Positions 1 to 8,525 are shown, numbered from the stretch's first letter. The stretch: DNA of 64,000 bases from Micropruina glycogenica (GCF_039524395.1 NZ_BAAAGO010000018.1); one strand, 5' to 3'. Program-made: numbers and translations. The notes: generated by a model not told the origin, from the letters alone.

Positions 1-1336
1 GGATGTACCGCATCGGGTTCACGACGCCGCCGTTCACGTAGACCTGCAGGTGCAGATGGCAGCCCGTCGACAGCCCGGTGGTGCCCACGTAGCCGATCAG
101 CTGGCCCTGCTTCACCCGCTGGCCACGGTGCACGATGATGCGCGACTGGTGGGCGTAGCCGGTTGAGACGTACTTGCCGCCGATGATGCCGTGGTCGATG
201 ACGGTGTAGTTGCCGAAGCCACCCTGGCGGCCCGCGCTGGCCACCCGGCCGTCGTTCGCGGCGTAGATCGCCATACCGCAGGGTGCGCCGAAGTCGGTGC
301 CGCGATGCATGCGCCACACGTGCAGGATCGGGTGGTAACGAAGCCCGAAGGGCGAACCCGGCGAGACGTTGACAGGCCTGATGAACCCCTTGGACGACTG
401 GTTGCGTGGCACGTAGGTCTTGCCCGCCTTCTTCGCAGCGGCGCGGCGCTTCGCCTCGGCCGCGGCTGCCTTCTTGCGAGCGATCTCGGCGCGGCGCCGG
501 ATCTCGGCCGAGATCTTCGCCTCCTGCGACTGCAGCTTGCGGTATTCGGCCTGCTCGGCGGCGAGGTCTGCCTTGGCGGCCGTCTTGGCCTTGGCCAGGC
601 TGGCCACCTTGCCCGAGACGTTCGCCCGGGCCAGGGCCGCCTGGCTCTGCAACACCTTGAGGTGGGCCACGTTCGCTTCGGACTCGGCCTTGTCGGCAGC
701 GATCTGCTGCTCGATCACGGCCTGAGCCTGCTGAGCGGCCACCAGTTTGGCCTTCAAGTCACGCAGTCGCTTCAGTTGGGCGGTGGTGGCGTCGAACACG
801 GTGGTCGACCAGTGCAGCCGCTGCGAGAGGTCGCCGGTGTCGGCCGAGTCAAATACCACGCTCAGGCCGACCAGATCGGTCTGCTGCTGAAAGGCGTCGC
901 GAGCGACCTGGCCCATCACGCTGAGTTGGGCGTCGACTTCGGCCCTGGCTGCCGCCACGGCCTGCTTGGCCTTCGCGAGCTTGTCGCGGGCCGCGGCCAG
1001 CCGGGCAGCGATGGCGGCATCCTGGCTCTTGGCCTGCGCCACGGCGGCGTCGGCCGCCGAAAGCGCGCGTTGGGCCTTGGCCAGCGCCGACTGCGCCTTG
1101 GCCAGTTTGGCCACGGCCTTCGACATTTCGGCCTTCGACTCGGCGACGTCCTTCTTCGACGCGACGATCGACTTGCGCACGTCGTCGCGCTTGTCGTTGA
1201 GGTCGTCGGCGGCTGCGGGCGAGACCAGCCCGAGGGTCAGGCAGAGCGTCAGCGCGGCGATCAGCGAACGCAACAAACGCGAAGCGGTCGCAGGTGTGTT
1301 CTTCGTTGTGCAGGTGGGGGAAGTCACCTGGTTCAC
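1..1336 (-). CDS. M23 (LytM) murein peptidase with EnvC-like coiled coil, 3' end beyond window
   Basis: Probable secreted cell-wall hydrolase working with FtsEX at the septum. Translating the minus strand from GTG at 1336 gives a signal peptide (about residues 1-44, ending SPAAADD), a long Ala/Lys/Glu/Gln-rich coiled coil (about 45-310), then an M23 domain. The zinc ligands look intact: HRGTDF near residue 343 and HLH near 426. The frame runs off the left edge at about 445 codons, so the C-terminus is missing. It starts 37 bp after the ftsX stop, so it is probably the third gene of ftsE-ftsX. In E. coli EnvC the M23 site is degenerate; here the motif is complete, so the enzyme may itself be active. 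GTG at 1327 is an alternative start; neither has a strong ribosome binding site. Confidence 0.88.
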   Translation of the reverse strand, partial: MNQVTSPTCTTKNTPATASRLLRSLIAALTLCLTLGLVSPAAADDLNDKRDDVRKSIVASKKDVAESKAEMSKAVAKLAKAQSALAKAQRALSAADAAVAQAKSQDAAIAARLAAARDKLAKAKQAVAAARAEVDAQLSVMGQVARDAFQQQTDLVGLSVVFDSADTGDLSQRLHWSTTVFDATTAQLKRLRDLKAKLVAAQQAQAVIEQQIAADKAESEANVAHLKVLQSQAALARANVSGKVASLAKAKTAAKADLAAEQAEYRKLQSQEAKISAEIRRRAEIARKKAAAAEAKRRAAAKKAGKTYVPRNQSSKGFIRPVNVSPGSPFGLRYHPILHVWRMHRGTDFGAPCGMAIYAANDGRVASAGRQGGFGNYTVIDHGIIGGKYVSTGYAHQSRIIVHRGQRVKQGQLIGYVGTTGLSTGCHLHLQVYVNGGVVNPMRYI

Positions 1337-1373
1337 GATCGGGCCCCAATCGGTTGGCGAGGGCCCGGTGCGA

Positions 1374-2276
1374 CTAGACCCTCAGGTACTTTCGAGTGGC
1401 GATCAGCGTGGGGATGACAGAAAGCACCACCGCCACGGCGATGACCCCGAGCATTGCCAATCCGACGTGTGACCAGCCAATCCACTCCACACTCTCGCGT
1501 GAGGGTTGAGCCTTGTCGATAATCAAGAACTTTTGTAGCGCAGCCAATGATCCACAGGCCAAAAGCGCTCCTGCCAGGGCAGCGACGAGAGATTCGAGCA
1601 GGAACGGCACCATGATGTACCAGTTTGAGGCGCCTACCAGCCGCATGATCCCCAGTTCGCGGCGGCGCGAGAACGCGGCCATGCGAATCGTCGTGCCGAT
1701 CTGTAGCGCGGCCGCCAGCAACAACAGCACGCTGAGCCCGATGGTCGTCCATTTGGCGATGTTGAGCCAGTCGAACAGAGGGTCGAGGTACTGGCGAAGA
1801 TCGCTGACGGCCTGCACGCCGGGCAGGCCGGAGACGGCCGAGACCACGCCCTGGTACTGCTCAGGGTTCTTCAGCTTGATTCTGAAGTTGTCTTGCATCA
1901 TGTCTTGGGTCATGTCGGCCAGCACCGGAGAGTCCTTGAAGACGCGCTGGAAGTCGACCCACACCTCGGCCTTGCTCTCGTAGTAGACCGTGGCGACCTC
2001 GGGGTTGGTCTCGAGCGTGGTGCGAATGGCGTTCTTCTGGGCGTCGGTGGCCCCTTGGCCCGGGTCACAGTTGCCGCCCTTGCTGTCGGCGACGCACAAG
2101 AACACGCTGATTTCGATCTTGTCGTACCAACGGCCCTTGAGCAGCTCGACTTGTTGGGCGCCCAGCAGGCCGCCACCGAACAGTGTCAGCGAGACCCACA
2201 TGGTGACGATCACGGCCAGGGTCATGCTGAGGTTTCGACGCAGGCCTGACCAGGCCTCACGCAGGGTGTGCCGCAT
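1374..2276 (-). CDS. ftsX: Cell division ABC transporter permease FtsX
   Basis: Membrane half of the FtsEX complex, which passes ATP-driven signals to peptidoglycan hydrolases at the division site. The 300-residue product has the family layout: N-terminal amphipathic start MRHTLREAWSGLRRN, one transmembrane helix (about 16-40), an extracellular loop (about 41-175, with two Cys at about 61 and 70), then three C-terminal helices of the MacB/FtsX domain with the signature SRRRELGIMRLVGAS. It lies 57 bp after ftsE and just before the M23 peptidase gene, its likely extracellular target. Length and order match actinobacterial ftsEX loci. Confidence 0.96.
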   Translation of the reverse strand: MRHTLREAWSGLRRNLSMTLAVIVTMWVSLTLFGGGLLGAQQVELLKGRWYDKIEISVFLCVADSKGGNCDPGQGATDAQKNAIRTTLETNPEVATVYYESKAEVWVDFQRVFKDSPVLADMTQDMMQDNFRIKLKNPEQYQGVVSAVSGLPGVQAVSDLRQYLDPLFDWLNIAKWTTIGLSVLLLLAAALQIGTTIRMAAFSRRRELGIMRLVGASNWYIMVPFLLESLVAALAGALLACGSLAALQKFLIIDKAQPSRESVEWIGWSHVGLAMLGVIAVAVVLSVIPTLIATRKYLRV

Positions 2277-2333
2277 GGCGGGCTCCTTGCTCGGGTCGGG
2301 ACGGGCTGGGCTGGATTCGCGCGGTGATCGTCA

Positions 2334-3017
<684 letters not shown>

Positions 3018-3330
3018 GTGATTGGACTCCGGTCGGGTTGACGATGGGAAGTTTCGCGAGCGTGCCGCTGCGCCGACCAGCTTGAAGTCTAGGCGAGCCT
3101 GCTCACCAGGCTCGACGCGCCACGCCCGGGGCGGGCCGGTTGGCGCGCATTGTCGCTGGTCGAGCCTGTCGAGACCCCTGGTGGTTGCCGAAGCCCCGAT
3201 TTCGCTGGTCGAGCCTGTCGAGAGCCGTTGCGCCTAGGGGCCTAGACGAGCTGAACCAACGACCCTCGCGTTGCTCAATGGTGGTTTCGAAGAGCTCAAC
3301 CGCGCGTTTCGGCAGTGATGAGCGCCTGCC
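3018..3330. other. prfB-ftsE intergenic region with two GGTCGAG-type repeats
   Basis: This 313-bp gap contains no credible gene. It holds two near-identical copies of a short imperfect palindrome (CTGGTCGAGCCTGTCGAGA) at 3156-3177 and 3205-3226, members of a family also seen near 29.07, 29.88 and 38.83 kb. The ftsE promoter presumably lies in the part nearest 3018, but I see no convincing -10/-35 pair. Confidence 0.6.
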
Positions 3331-4440
3331 TCAGCGCTCCCCCTGCTGGCGGCGCCAGCGAATGCCGGCGTCGATGAAGCCGTCCAGATCACCGTCGAAC
3401 ACCGCGTCGGGGCTGCCCACCTCATAGTCGGTGCGCAGGTCTTTGACCATCTGGTAGGGGTGCAGCACATAGCTGCGCATCTGCGAACCCCACGAGTTGC
3501 CGGCGTCGCTCTTCAGCGCGTTGAGTTCGGCCTCGCGGTCACGGCGGGCCTTCTCGAGCAACCGTGACTGCAGCACCTTCATAGCCGCCACTTTGTTCTG
3601 CAACTGGCTCTTCTCGTTCTGGCAGCTGACCACGATGCCGGTGGGCAGGTGGGTGAGCCGCACCGCCGAGTCGGTGGTGTTGACGCTCTGGCCGCCGGGA
3701 CCGGAGCTGCGAAAGACGTCCACCCGAATGTCGGCCTCGGGAATCTCGATGTGGTCGGCCTCTTCGGTGACCGGCAACACCTCGACGCCCGCGAACGACG
3801 TCTGGCGCCGGCCCTGGTTGTCGAACGGGCTGATGCGCACCAGCCGGTGGGTGCCCTGCTCGACGCTGAGCGTGCCGTAGGCGAAGGGCGCCTTGACCGT
3901 GAAGGTCGCCGACTTGATGCCTGCTTCCTCGGCGTAGCTGGTGTCGTACACCTCGGCGGCGTATCCGTGCCGCTCGGACCAGCGCAGGTACATGCGCAGC
4001 AACATCTCGGCGAAGTCGGCTGCGTCCACCCCGCCGGCCTCGGACCGGATGGTCACCACGGCGTCACGCTCGTCGTAGTCGCCGTTGAGCAGCGTGCGCA
4101 CCTCGAGCCCTTGAATGTCGGTGGCCAGCCGGCTCAGTTCGCGGCCGGCCTCGGCCAGGGTGTCGGCGTCGTCCTCTTCCTGGCCCAGTTCGATCAGTAC
4201 GGCCAGATCGTCCACCCGTTGCCGAAGCCCGGCCAGCCGGTCGACCTCGGCCTGCAGTGCCGACAGCTTCGAGGTGACGCGTTGCGCGTTGTCCTGGTCG
4301 TTCCAGAGATCGGGGGCGGAGGCCTGCTCTTGCAGTTCGGCGATCTGGACGCGCTTGCCCTCAGGGTCGAGAACCGTCTCGATCGACGTCAGAGTCTTGT
4401 CGAGTTCGGCGAGATCGGTCAGCAGGTCAGCAGCAGCCAC
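3331..4440 (-). CDS. prfB: Peptide chain release factor 2
   Basis: RF2 ends translation at UGA and UAA. The 369-residue product carries the peptidyl-hydrolysis motif GGQ in SSGPGGQSVNTTDSAVRLTH and the stop-reading tripeptide SPF in RISPFDNQGRRQTSFAG. I chose GTG 4440 (VAAADLLTDLAELDK) because it matches the family N-terminus; the frame is open 78 codons further upstream, but that part has no RF2 similarity. No internal TGA or CTTTGAC slippery site is seen, so the autoregulatory +1 frameshift common in other phyla is absent, as in many actinobacteria. The ribosome binding site is weak. Confidence 0.95.
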   Translation of the reverse strand: MAAADLLTDLAELDKTLTSIETVLDPEGKRVQIAELQEQASAPDLWNDQDNAQRVTSKLSALQAEVDRLAGLRQRVDDLAVLIELGQEEDDADTLAEAGRELSRLATDIQGLEVRTLLNGDYDERDAVVTIRSEAGGVDAADFAEMLLRMYLRWSERHGYAAEVYDTSYAEEAGIKSATFTVKAPFAYGTLSVEQGTHRLVRISPFDNQGRRQTSFAGVEVLPVTEEADHIEIPEADIRVDVFRSSGPGGQSVNTTDSAVRLTHLPTGIVVSCQNEKSQLQNKVAAMKVLQSRLLEKARRDREAELNALKSDAGNSWGSQMRSYVLHPYQMVKDLRTDYEVGSPDAVFDGDLDGFIDAGIRWRRQQGER

Positions 4441-4533
4441 AAGGGAGCAGCTTACTCGAAGCGGCTCTCGCGGTCGCGCGGCTATCGACGTGACCAGTCG
4501 CCGTTCGTCGGGTGGGTAACGAGAGGAGAAGAC

Positions 4534-4584
4534 ATGCCAACGCAGCAGCACCGACGGCCCGTCGCCGGGGGGTGGGTGCGATGA
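4534..4584 (+). CDS. Possible 16-residue leader peptide
   Basis: A strong Shine-Dalgarno-like GAGGAGAAG lies about 3 bp before ATG 4534. The frame encodes only MPTQQHRRPVAGGWVR and its stop overlaps the ATG of the next small frame (ATGA). This geometry suits a translated leader coupled to a second cistron, but no family is recognised. Chance occurrence is quite possible. Confidence 0.22.
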   Translation: MPTQQHRRPVAGGWVR

Positions 4585-4772
4585 CCCTGCCACTGGCACA
4601 GTTCGTCCAACGGGCCGAACGCGAGGCCGAGCCGCGCAGCGGCGCAGGTCACCCGCCGGCCGACGTGTTTGCACCCACCCGCCGCCGACGGGTCGCGCCA
4701 GCCTTTCAGAAAATACTGACGCTGATTAGCGTGCAGGTTGTCGATCGGCGTGCGGTTCGTTCGATGAAGTGA
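4581..4772 (+). CDS. Possible 63-residue small protein, unknown
   Basis: Starts inside the stop of the 16-codon frame (ATGA at 4581). The product is basic (an Arg run TRRRR in the middle) with a hydrophobic stretch AFQKILTLISVQVV near the C-terminus. Third-position GC falls in the second half, unlike real genes of this genome, which argues against coding. Unrecognised; reported only for the tight overlap with a frame that has a good ribosome binding site. Confidence 0.15.
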   Translation: MTLPLAQFVQRAEREAEPRSGAGHPPADVFAPTRRRRVAPAFQKILTLISVQVVDRRAVRSMK

Positions 4773-4924
4773 CTTGCTGTTCGGCGGTGGCTGAGGGCGT
4801 GCATCGCACCGCCGACGGCAGAGGTGTACCGGGTTGTCCATCGACCGAGCAGAACGCCGCGAGGTGCGTGCTCAGGCGCCGCGAGCGGCAAGACACTTGA
4901 GCGACTCGACACTAGGGTCTGCTC

Positions 4925-5272
4925 ATGACCCTGAAAGTGGTTTCCGTCACCGTCGACAGCACCGATCCCCTGCCGCTCGCCCAGTGGTGGGCCGACCGGC
5001 TCGACGCCCGGATCGTCGCCACCAACGATGGCTGGTTCGTCATCGTTTCAGGCGGCAACGCGCCTGGCCAGCTCGCCTTTCAGAAGGTCGACGAGGTTAC
5101 GCCGGGCAAGAACAGTTGGCATCTCGACCTCGGGGTGTCCGACCGTGTGGCGGCGGTCGCCGAATTGGTTACGGCCGGCGCGACGGTCGTGGACGAGCAC
5201 ACCATGGGCGATTTCACCTGGAGCGTGCTGACCGATCCGCAGGGCAACGTGTTCTGCGTCGCGCCGCACTGA
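4925..5272 (+). CDS. VOC (glyoxalase/bleomycin resistance) family protein
   Basis: A 115-residue single-domain vicinal-oxygen-chelate protein. It opens MTLKVVSVTVDSTDPLPLAQWWADRL, the beta-alpha start of VOC folds that use the first strand for an LxHVxLxV-like metal site; here the usual His is not obvious. The end DPQGNVFCVAPH has the typical GN.F.(L/V) closure. The family includes glyoxalases, dioxygenases and drug-binding proteins, so substrate is unknown. It stands alone on the plus strand and converges on rskA with only 19 bp between them. Confidence 0.85.
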   Translation: MTLKVVSVTVDSTDPLPLAQWWADRLDARIVATNDGWFVIVSGGNAPGQLAFQKVDEVTPGKNSWHLDLGVSDRVAAVAELVTAGATVVDEHTMGDFTWSVLTDPQGNVFCVAPH

Positions 5273-5291
5273 CCTCGGCCCGCGGCACGCG

Positions 5292-6020
5292 TCAGGCGAG
5301 TGTGCCGCGCAGCACGCTGTCACCGGAGTGCTGCGGCTTACTGTCGAACTGCTCCCGAGAGATGTCGACGATGCGGTAGCCCTGATCGAACAGGGTGGCG
5401 GTGACTGGAAAGACCATTTCTGGCGCCCCGCCGGGTAGCACCCCGATCGACACCATGCGAGCCAGGTCGGTGTTGATCAGCCACACTTCCAGGTACCCCG
5501 CGCCAGCGTCGAGGGGGGTCACGCGCAGCGTCAGTTCCAGAGTTCCGGCACTGTTGATGAGGGTGGCCTCGCCGCCCGGCTTCTTGGTGTCGAGGGTGTC
5601 GAGCGTGGTCTGCGCCAGCAGCGTCGGTTGCGACTGGGTGAGCCGCGGCACCAGTTGCGAGCCGGCCACGCCGATCGCCACCCCAGCGGCAGCGGCACCG
5701 AACAGCCAGGCCCGGCGTGACCAGTGACGCTCCGACACCGGCGCCGGGTTCTGGACCGGCGCGTCCGAACTGGTGGACGCCGTCGCGGGTGGCAGGTCTT
5801 CGTGACGGTGGTCATCGACCTCGGCCGCGATCGCGGCCCAGACGAGCTCGGGCGGGTCGGTCAGTTGCACGTCGGCGGTCGCGGCCACGCGCGCCTTCAG
5901 GTCGGTGAGTTCAGCCACTGTTGCCGAGCAGTTCGGGCAGCCGCCGACATGCTCGATGTCAGAGTGTGAAACCTTGTCGCCCAAGGCGATGGCCGCCAGC
6001 ACCTCGTCAGTCGGATGCAT
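5292..6020 (-). CDS. rskA: Anti-sigma-K factor RskA-like protein
   Basis: Membrane anti-sigma factor that holds the upstream sigma factor inactive until regulated proteolysis. The cytoplasmic N-terminus has a zinc anti-sigma motif, HVGGCPNC (HxxxCxxC) at about residues 25-32. One transmembrane helix follows near 105-127 (RRAWLFGAAAAGVAIGVAG), then an extracytoplasmic RskA domain of about 110 residues ending VDISREQFDSKPQHSGDSVLRG. The start overlaps the sigma gene stop by 14 bp, so the two are probably translationally coupled. Family assignment is firm; equivalence to mycobacterial RskA is inferred from domain and context. Confidence 0.92.
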   Translation of the reverse strand: MHPTDEVLAAIALGDKVSHSDIEHVGGCPNCSATVAELTDLKARVAATADVQLTDPPELVWAAIAAEVDDHRHEDLPPATASTSSDAPVQNPAPVSERHWSRRAWLFGAAAAGVAIGVAGSQLVPRLTQSQPTLLAQTTLDTLDTKKPGGEATLINSAGTLELTLRVTPLDAGAGYLEVWLINTDLARMVSIGVLPGGAPEMVFPVTATLFDQGYRIVDISREQFDSKPQHSGDSVLRGTLA

Positions 6021-6579
6021 CGTTACCCACCCCCTCGAGACCGTCGCGTAGTTGCAGCAACCCGCGCCTCAGGTGACTCTTCACCGTACCCAACGGCAGT
6101 TGCAGCCGGGTGGCGATCTGATCGTGGGTAAGGTCGTCGACGAACGCTAGCCGCAGCACGCCGGCCCGCGGCTCCCCCAGGCTGTCGAGCAGCTGAGCGA
6201 TGAGCACCCTGTCGATCACCGTCGCGTCCAGAGCGGTCGGTTCAGGCAGGGTGGCCGCCCGAGTGCGGGCTGCCTGCAGATCGCGGACGACCCGCGCCCG
6301 TTGCGCCAGCCGGTCGGCGACGACGTGCCGGGTGATACCGACCAGCCAGCCCGGGGCGGACCCCCGTGCCGGGTCGATCGTGTGTCGGCTGCGCCACGCT
6401 GCCACGAACACCCGCTGGGTGACCTCTTCAGCCTCGTGGTGGTCGCCCAGCAGCCTCAACGCCAGGGTGTGCACCAAGGTGGCGTGCTGGTGGAACAGCT
6501 CTGCGAGAGCGGCTTGATCGCCGTCCTTCAGCCTCGGGAGAAGGTCTGCGGCCGCAGCCTCGCCCGATTCGCCCGACAC
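6007..6579 (-). CDS. sigK: ECF RNA polymerase sigma factor, SigK-like
   Basis: A 190-residue ECF sigma factor. Region 2 spans about 12-85 (LLGDHHEAEEVTQRVFVAAW is the region 2.2 helix) and region 4 about 125-180 (LTHDQIATRLQLPLGTVKSHLRRG is the helix-turn-helix). I chose GTG 6579 (VSGESGEAAAADLLPRL); the frame stays open further upstream but enters the preceding gap and the fasciclin gene. Its stop overlaps the rskA start. A fasciclin gene lies 80 bp upstream, as in the mycobacterial SigK regulon where MPT70/MPT83 are targets, so control of that gene is a reasonable inference. Confidence 0.92.
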   Translation of the reverse strand: MSGESGEAAAADLLPRLKDGDQAALAELFHQHATLVHTLALRLLGDHHEAEEVTQRVFVAAWRSRHTIDPARGSAPGWLVGITRHVVADRLAQRARVVRDLQAARTRAATLPEPTALDATVIDRVLIAQLLDSLGEPRAGVLRLAFVDDLTHDQIATRLQLPLGTVKSHLRRGLLQLRDGLEGVGNDASD

Positions 6580-6614
6580 GCGGTCAGCATATTGCGGCTG
6601 GTGATGCGACGGGC

Positions 6615-6630
6615 TCCCCCGACCGGGGGA
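6615..6630. terminator. GC-rich hairpin between fasciclin and sigK genes
   Basis: TCCCCC-GACC-GGGGGA, a perfect 6-bp stem with a 4-base loop in the 80-bp gap. There is no T run, so it may attenuate read-through from the fasciclin gene into sigK-rskA rather than end all transcription. Confidence 0.4.
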
Positions 6631-6659
6631 AACCAGGGGGAACCCGTCACGTGCGGTGG

Positions 6660-7307
6660 TCAGAGATCCAGCGGCCGCAGCACCAGCACGATGCCGTGTG
6701 CGACCTGCTTGTTGCCCTTGTTGATGTCGAACGCCAAGGGGTTGATCAGGGGGTTGAGGTCGTTGGGGTCCTGGTCCTTCAGCACGATCAGCTTCAGCCA
6801 CTTGCTCTTCACGTCGACGGTGATGGACGCCCCGGGCAGTGCGGTCGCCAGTTTGGCACCGTCGGCCTTCAGCGCGTCCTTGGCCACGATGGTCGCCCCG
6901 GGCACCACGTGATACAGCAGGACGCTCTCGACGGCGTCGACCCCGACTGCCGCCACGAGCTTGTTGAACACCGTCTTCTCAGAGCTGTACCGCTTTCCAC
7001 TCAGGTCGTGCACCAGCACTTGAAAGGCGCGGTCGTTGGGAATGAACGCCGTCAGCGGCACCGAGCCGTCGGTGAGCAGCTTGACCGGGCTGTCGGGCTT
7101 GGCCGCGAGGACCGCGAGCACCGCCTCGGTGACGATGTCGTAGTCGTACCAGTTGCGGTCGAACCGGTTGCCGTCGGAGGTGAGGACGGCCGCGAGGCTG
7201 CGGTCGCCCAGTTCGGCGGCGTGCGCCGTGGTCGGGCCGAGAATGACGCCTGCGGTGCACGTGACGACGCCGGCAGCGATGCCGGCGATGGTGCGTCGGA
7301 GTTGCAT
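6660..7307 (-). CDS. Secreted fasciclin (FAS1) domain protein, MPT70/83-like
   Basis: 215 residues: signal peptide (1-31, cleavage likely after TAHA) and one FAS1 domain with the conserved blocks TAFIPNDRAF (H1) and LLYHVVPGATI (H2 with the YHV core). The end, NKGNKQVAHGIVLVLRPLDL, matches the family's last strand. ATG 7307 has a good site (GAAGGGA, 6 bp upstream); an open frame extends 50 codons further but lacks a signal sequence. FAS1 proteins are adhesins or surface proteins. Position directly upstream of sigK-rskA suggests it is the regulon's output. No typical promoter was identified by eye. Confidence 0.92.
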   Translation of the reverse strand: MQLRRTIAGIAAGVVTCTAGVILGPTTAHAAELGDRSLAAVLTSDGNRFDRNWYDYDIVTEAVLAVLAAKPDSPVKLLTDGSVPLTAFIPNDRAFQVLVHDLSGKRYSSEKTVFNKLVAAVGVDAVESVLLYHVVPGATIVAKDALKADGAKLATALPGASITVDVKSKWLKLIVLKDQDPNDLNPLINPLAFDINKGNKQVAHGIVLVLRPLDL

Positions 7308-7460
7308 GGTGGTCCCTTCGGTCGAGCGCTGCGCGATACGCAGTTCCACCCCTATTTCTTCGCGAGCAGCGCGTTCGGATGCAGCGAGCGCGTGTCGAAT
7401 CAGCCATTCGGCGACAGGCGCGGCACTGCGGCCTGCGCCCGAACTAGTGGTTTGCATTCC

Positions 7461-7535
7461 GGCATGCCCCTCAACCCGGCAGCCCGGCGCCTGCCCGTCG
7501 TCGCGGCATGCCCCTCAACCCGGCAGCCCGGCGCC
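7461..7535. repeat. 31-bp direct repeat, two copies 44 bp apart
   Basis: Identical copies at 7461-7491 and 7505-7535, beginning GGCATGCCCCTCAACCCGGC. The 13-bp spacer differs from the repeat. The unit contains a short palindrome (GGCATGCC). No function recognised; a slippage duplication is the simplest explanation. Confidence 0.85.
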
Positions 7536-7616
7536 ATGGGTCGCCAGGCCGCGACGGCCGGCTCGGCGAGGCGCGCGCACCAGTACCGACAGCCGGGCAG
7601 CGCGACCCCGGACCCA

Positions 7617-7643
7617 GAGATCCCGGCATCCGCCGGGATGACG
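7617..7643. repeat. Dispersed palindromic element, copy 1
   Basis: GAGATCCCGGCATCCGCCGG followed by GATGACG. The arms ATCCCGGC / GCCGGGAT pair around a short loop. This is a full-length copy of a family seen at 15 places in the window. Confidence 0.85.
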
Positions 7644-7684
7644 GCGTGGGGCGGGGCCGGGATCAAGGATGGTCGCGACCGCGG

Positions 7685-7758
7685 TGGGCGCAGAGGGACT
7701 CGAACCCCCGACCGCCTGCTTGTAAGGCAGGTGCTCTAACCAACTGAGCTATGCGCCC
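7685..7758 (-). tRNA. tRNA-Val (anticodon UAC)
   Basis: 74-nt cloverleaf on the minus strand. The acceptor arms GGGCGCA (5') and TGCGCCC (3') pair fully, with discriminator A. The D-arm is GCTCAGTTGGTTAGAGC. The anticodon stem CCTGC/GCAGG encloses CTTACAA, giving anticodon TAC (valine, codon GUA). The T-arm GGGGG-TTCGAGT-CCCTC has one G-T pair. CCA is not encoded (the next bases are CCG). It stands alone between repeat-rich gaps. Confidence 0.97.
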
Positions 7759-7961
7759 GTACTCGGCGCCCCATTGTGCCAGGTATTGCGACGGCGATTG
7801 AGATCCCGGCATTCGCCGGGATGACGAGGTCACTGCGCTGCCAACCCTGGCTTGACCTTGAGATCCCTGCAGCGCCGCGACGACGAATCAGTGCGCTTGC
7901 CAGCCCTGTTGAGATCCCGCGTTGGCCGAGATCAAGGGCCACGTCTGAGTGATGGCTGGGG
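7759..7961. repeat. Cluster of three dispersed palindromic elements
   Basis: 203-bp gap between the DUF3052 gene end and the tRNA. It holds one good copy of the GAGATCCCGGC...GCCGGGATGACG family (7800-7826) and two decayed copies (7860-7886 and 7911-7935), spaced 50-60 bp, suggesting local multiplication followed by drift. Confidence 0.75.
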
Positions 7962-8384
7962 TTACCGCCGGCCGGCCCTGGGGCGAACCAGCTTCTGCGC
8001 CTGCCAGTTGGCCGACACCGATGCCGGGTTGGCCACCGAGAGTCCTGCGGTGAGAGCACCTTCGGCCAGGTCGGTGGGGTCGACGTAGTCGGTACGGCCC
8101 ACCTTCGGGGTGAGCAGCCAGATGTAACCGGTGGGTGAGAGGTCGGTGAGCGCGTCCACGAGGCCGTCGGCCACGTCGCCGTCGCTGTCGCGCCACCACA
8201 GCAGCACCACGTCGACCGCCTCGGTGGCTTCGTAGAGCAGGTCGGCGTCGATGGCGTCCATGACCTGCTCGCGGAGGGCGTCGTCAACGTCGTCGCCCCA
8301 CCCGAGTTCTTGCACGGCCAAGCCGGGGACCAACCCGAGGGCGACCGCCCCTGCGCCCTTGGTGCTGCCGTCACTGGTGGGCAA
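7962..8384 (-). CDS. DUF3052 family protein
   Basis: A 140-residue actinobacterial protein of unknown function. Family features: acidic middle with an LLYEATEAVDVVLLWWRDSDGDVADGLVDAL stretch split here by no gap, a GYIWLLTPKVGR motif, and the C-terminal block SVANPASVSANWQAQKLVRP. The start is TTG 8384, about 10 bp after GGGAG; I see no better ATG or GTG. It lies downstream of aceE on the same strand, a neighbourhood common in actinobacteria, but a strong hairpin (8476-8512) separates them, so it may have its own promoter. Confidence 0.88.
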   Translation of the reverse strand: MPTSDGSTKGAGAVALGLVPGLAVQELGWGDDVDDALREQVMDAIDADLLYEATEAVDVVLLWWRDSDGDVADGLVDALTDLSPTGYIWLLTPKVGRTDYVDPTDLAEGALTAGLSVANPASVSANWQAQKLVRPRAGRR

Positions 8385-8475
8385 CTGCTTTCGCTCCCGT
8401 CCGATCGAACCTTGTACGCGTAGTCACAGCCTGCCAGATACCCCGCCGGTCGAAAAGCGCCAGAACCGGCGAGCA

Positions 8476-8512
8476 GAAGGCCGGCACCCCCGATCAGGAG
8501 GTGCCGGCCTTC
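8476..8512 (-). terminator. Hairpin terminator after aceE
   Basis: A 13-bp perfect stem, GAAGGCCGGCACC and its complement, with an 11-base loop, starting 14 bp past the aceE stop. No T run follows, as is usual for actinobacterial terminators. Confidence 0.7.
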
Positions 8513-8525
8513 GCGTGGCCGTTGA

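Larger units (their letters stand above)
4441..4924. other. prfB/VOC divergent intergenic region
   Basis: A 484-bp gap between the divergently transcribed prfB and VOC genes. It must hold both promoters. Base composition is more AT-rich around 4700-4780 than in neighbouring genes. The only coding signal is the weak pair of small frames at 4534 and 4581, listed separately. I see no tRNA, riboswitch or repeat. Confidence 0.5.
7308..7684. other. Intergenic region with 31-bp direct repeat and a REP-like element
   Basis: 377 bp between the fasciclin gene start and the tRNA. The half next to 7308 should carry the fasciclin promoter. The other half holds a 31-bp direct repeat (7461-7491 and 7505-7535) and a palindromic element at 7617-7643. 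I see no supported gene on either strand. Confidence 0.6.

Noticed and set aside
191..1417. Long plus-strand open frame opposite the M23/ftsX genes
   Set aside because: High-GC antisense shadow. The minus strand has family motifs (M23 HxxxD and HLH, FtsX signature); the plus frame has none.
4370..4470. Programmed frameshift at the start of prfB
   Set aside because: No CTTTGAC-type site and no in-frame TGA; the frame is continuous from GTG 4440.
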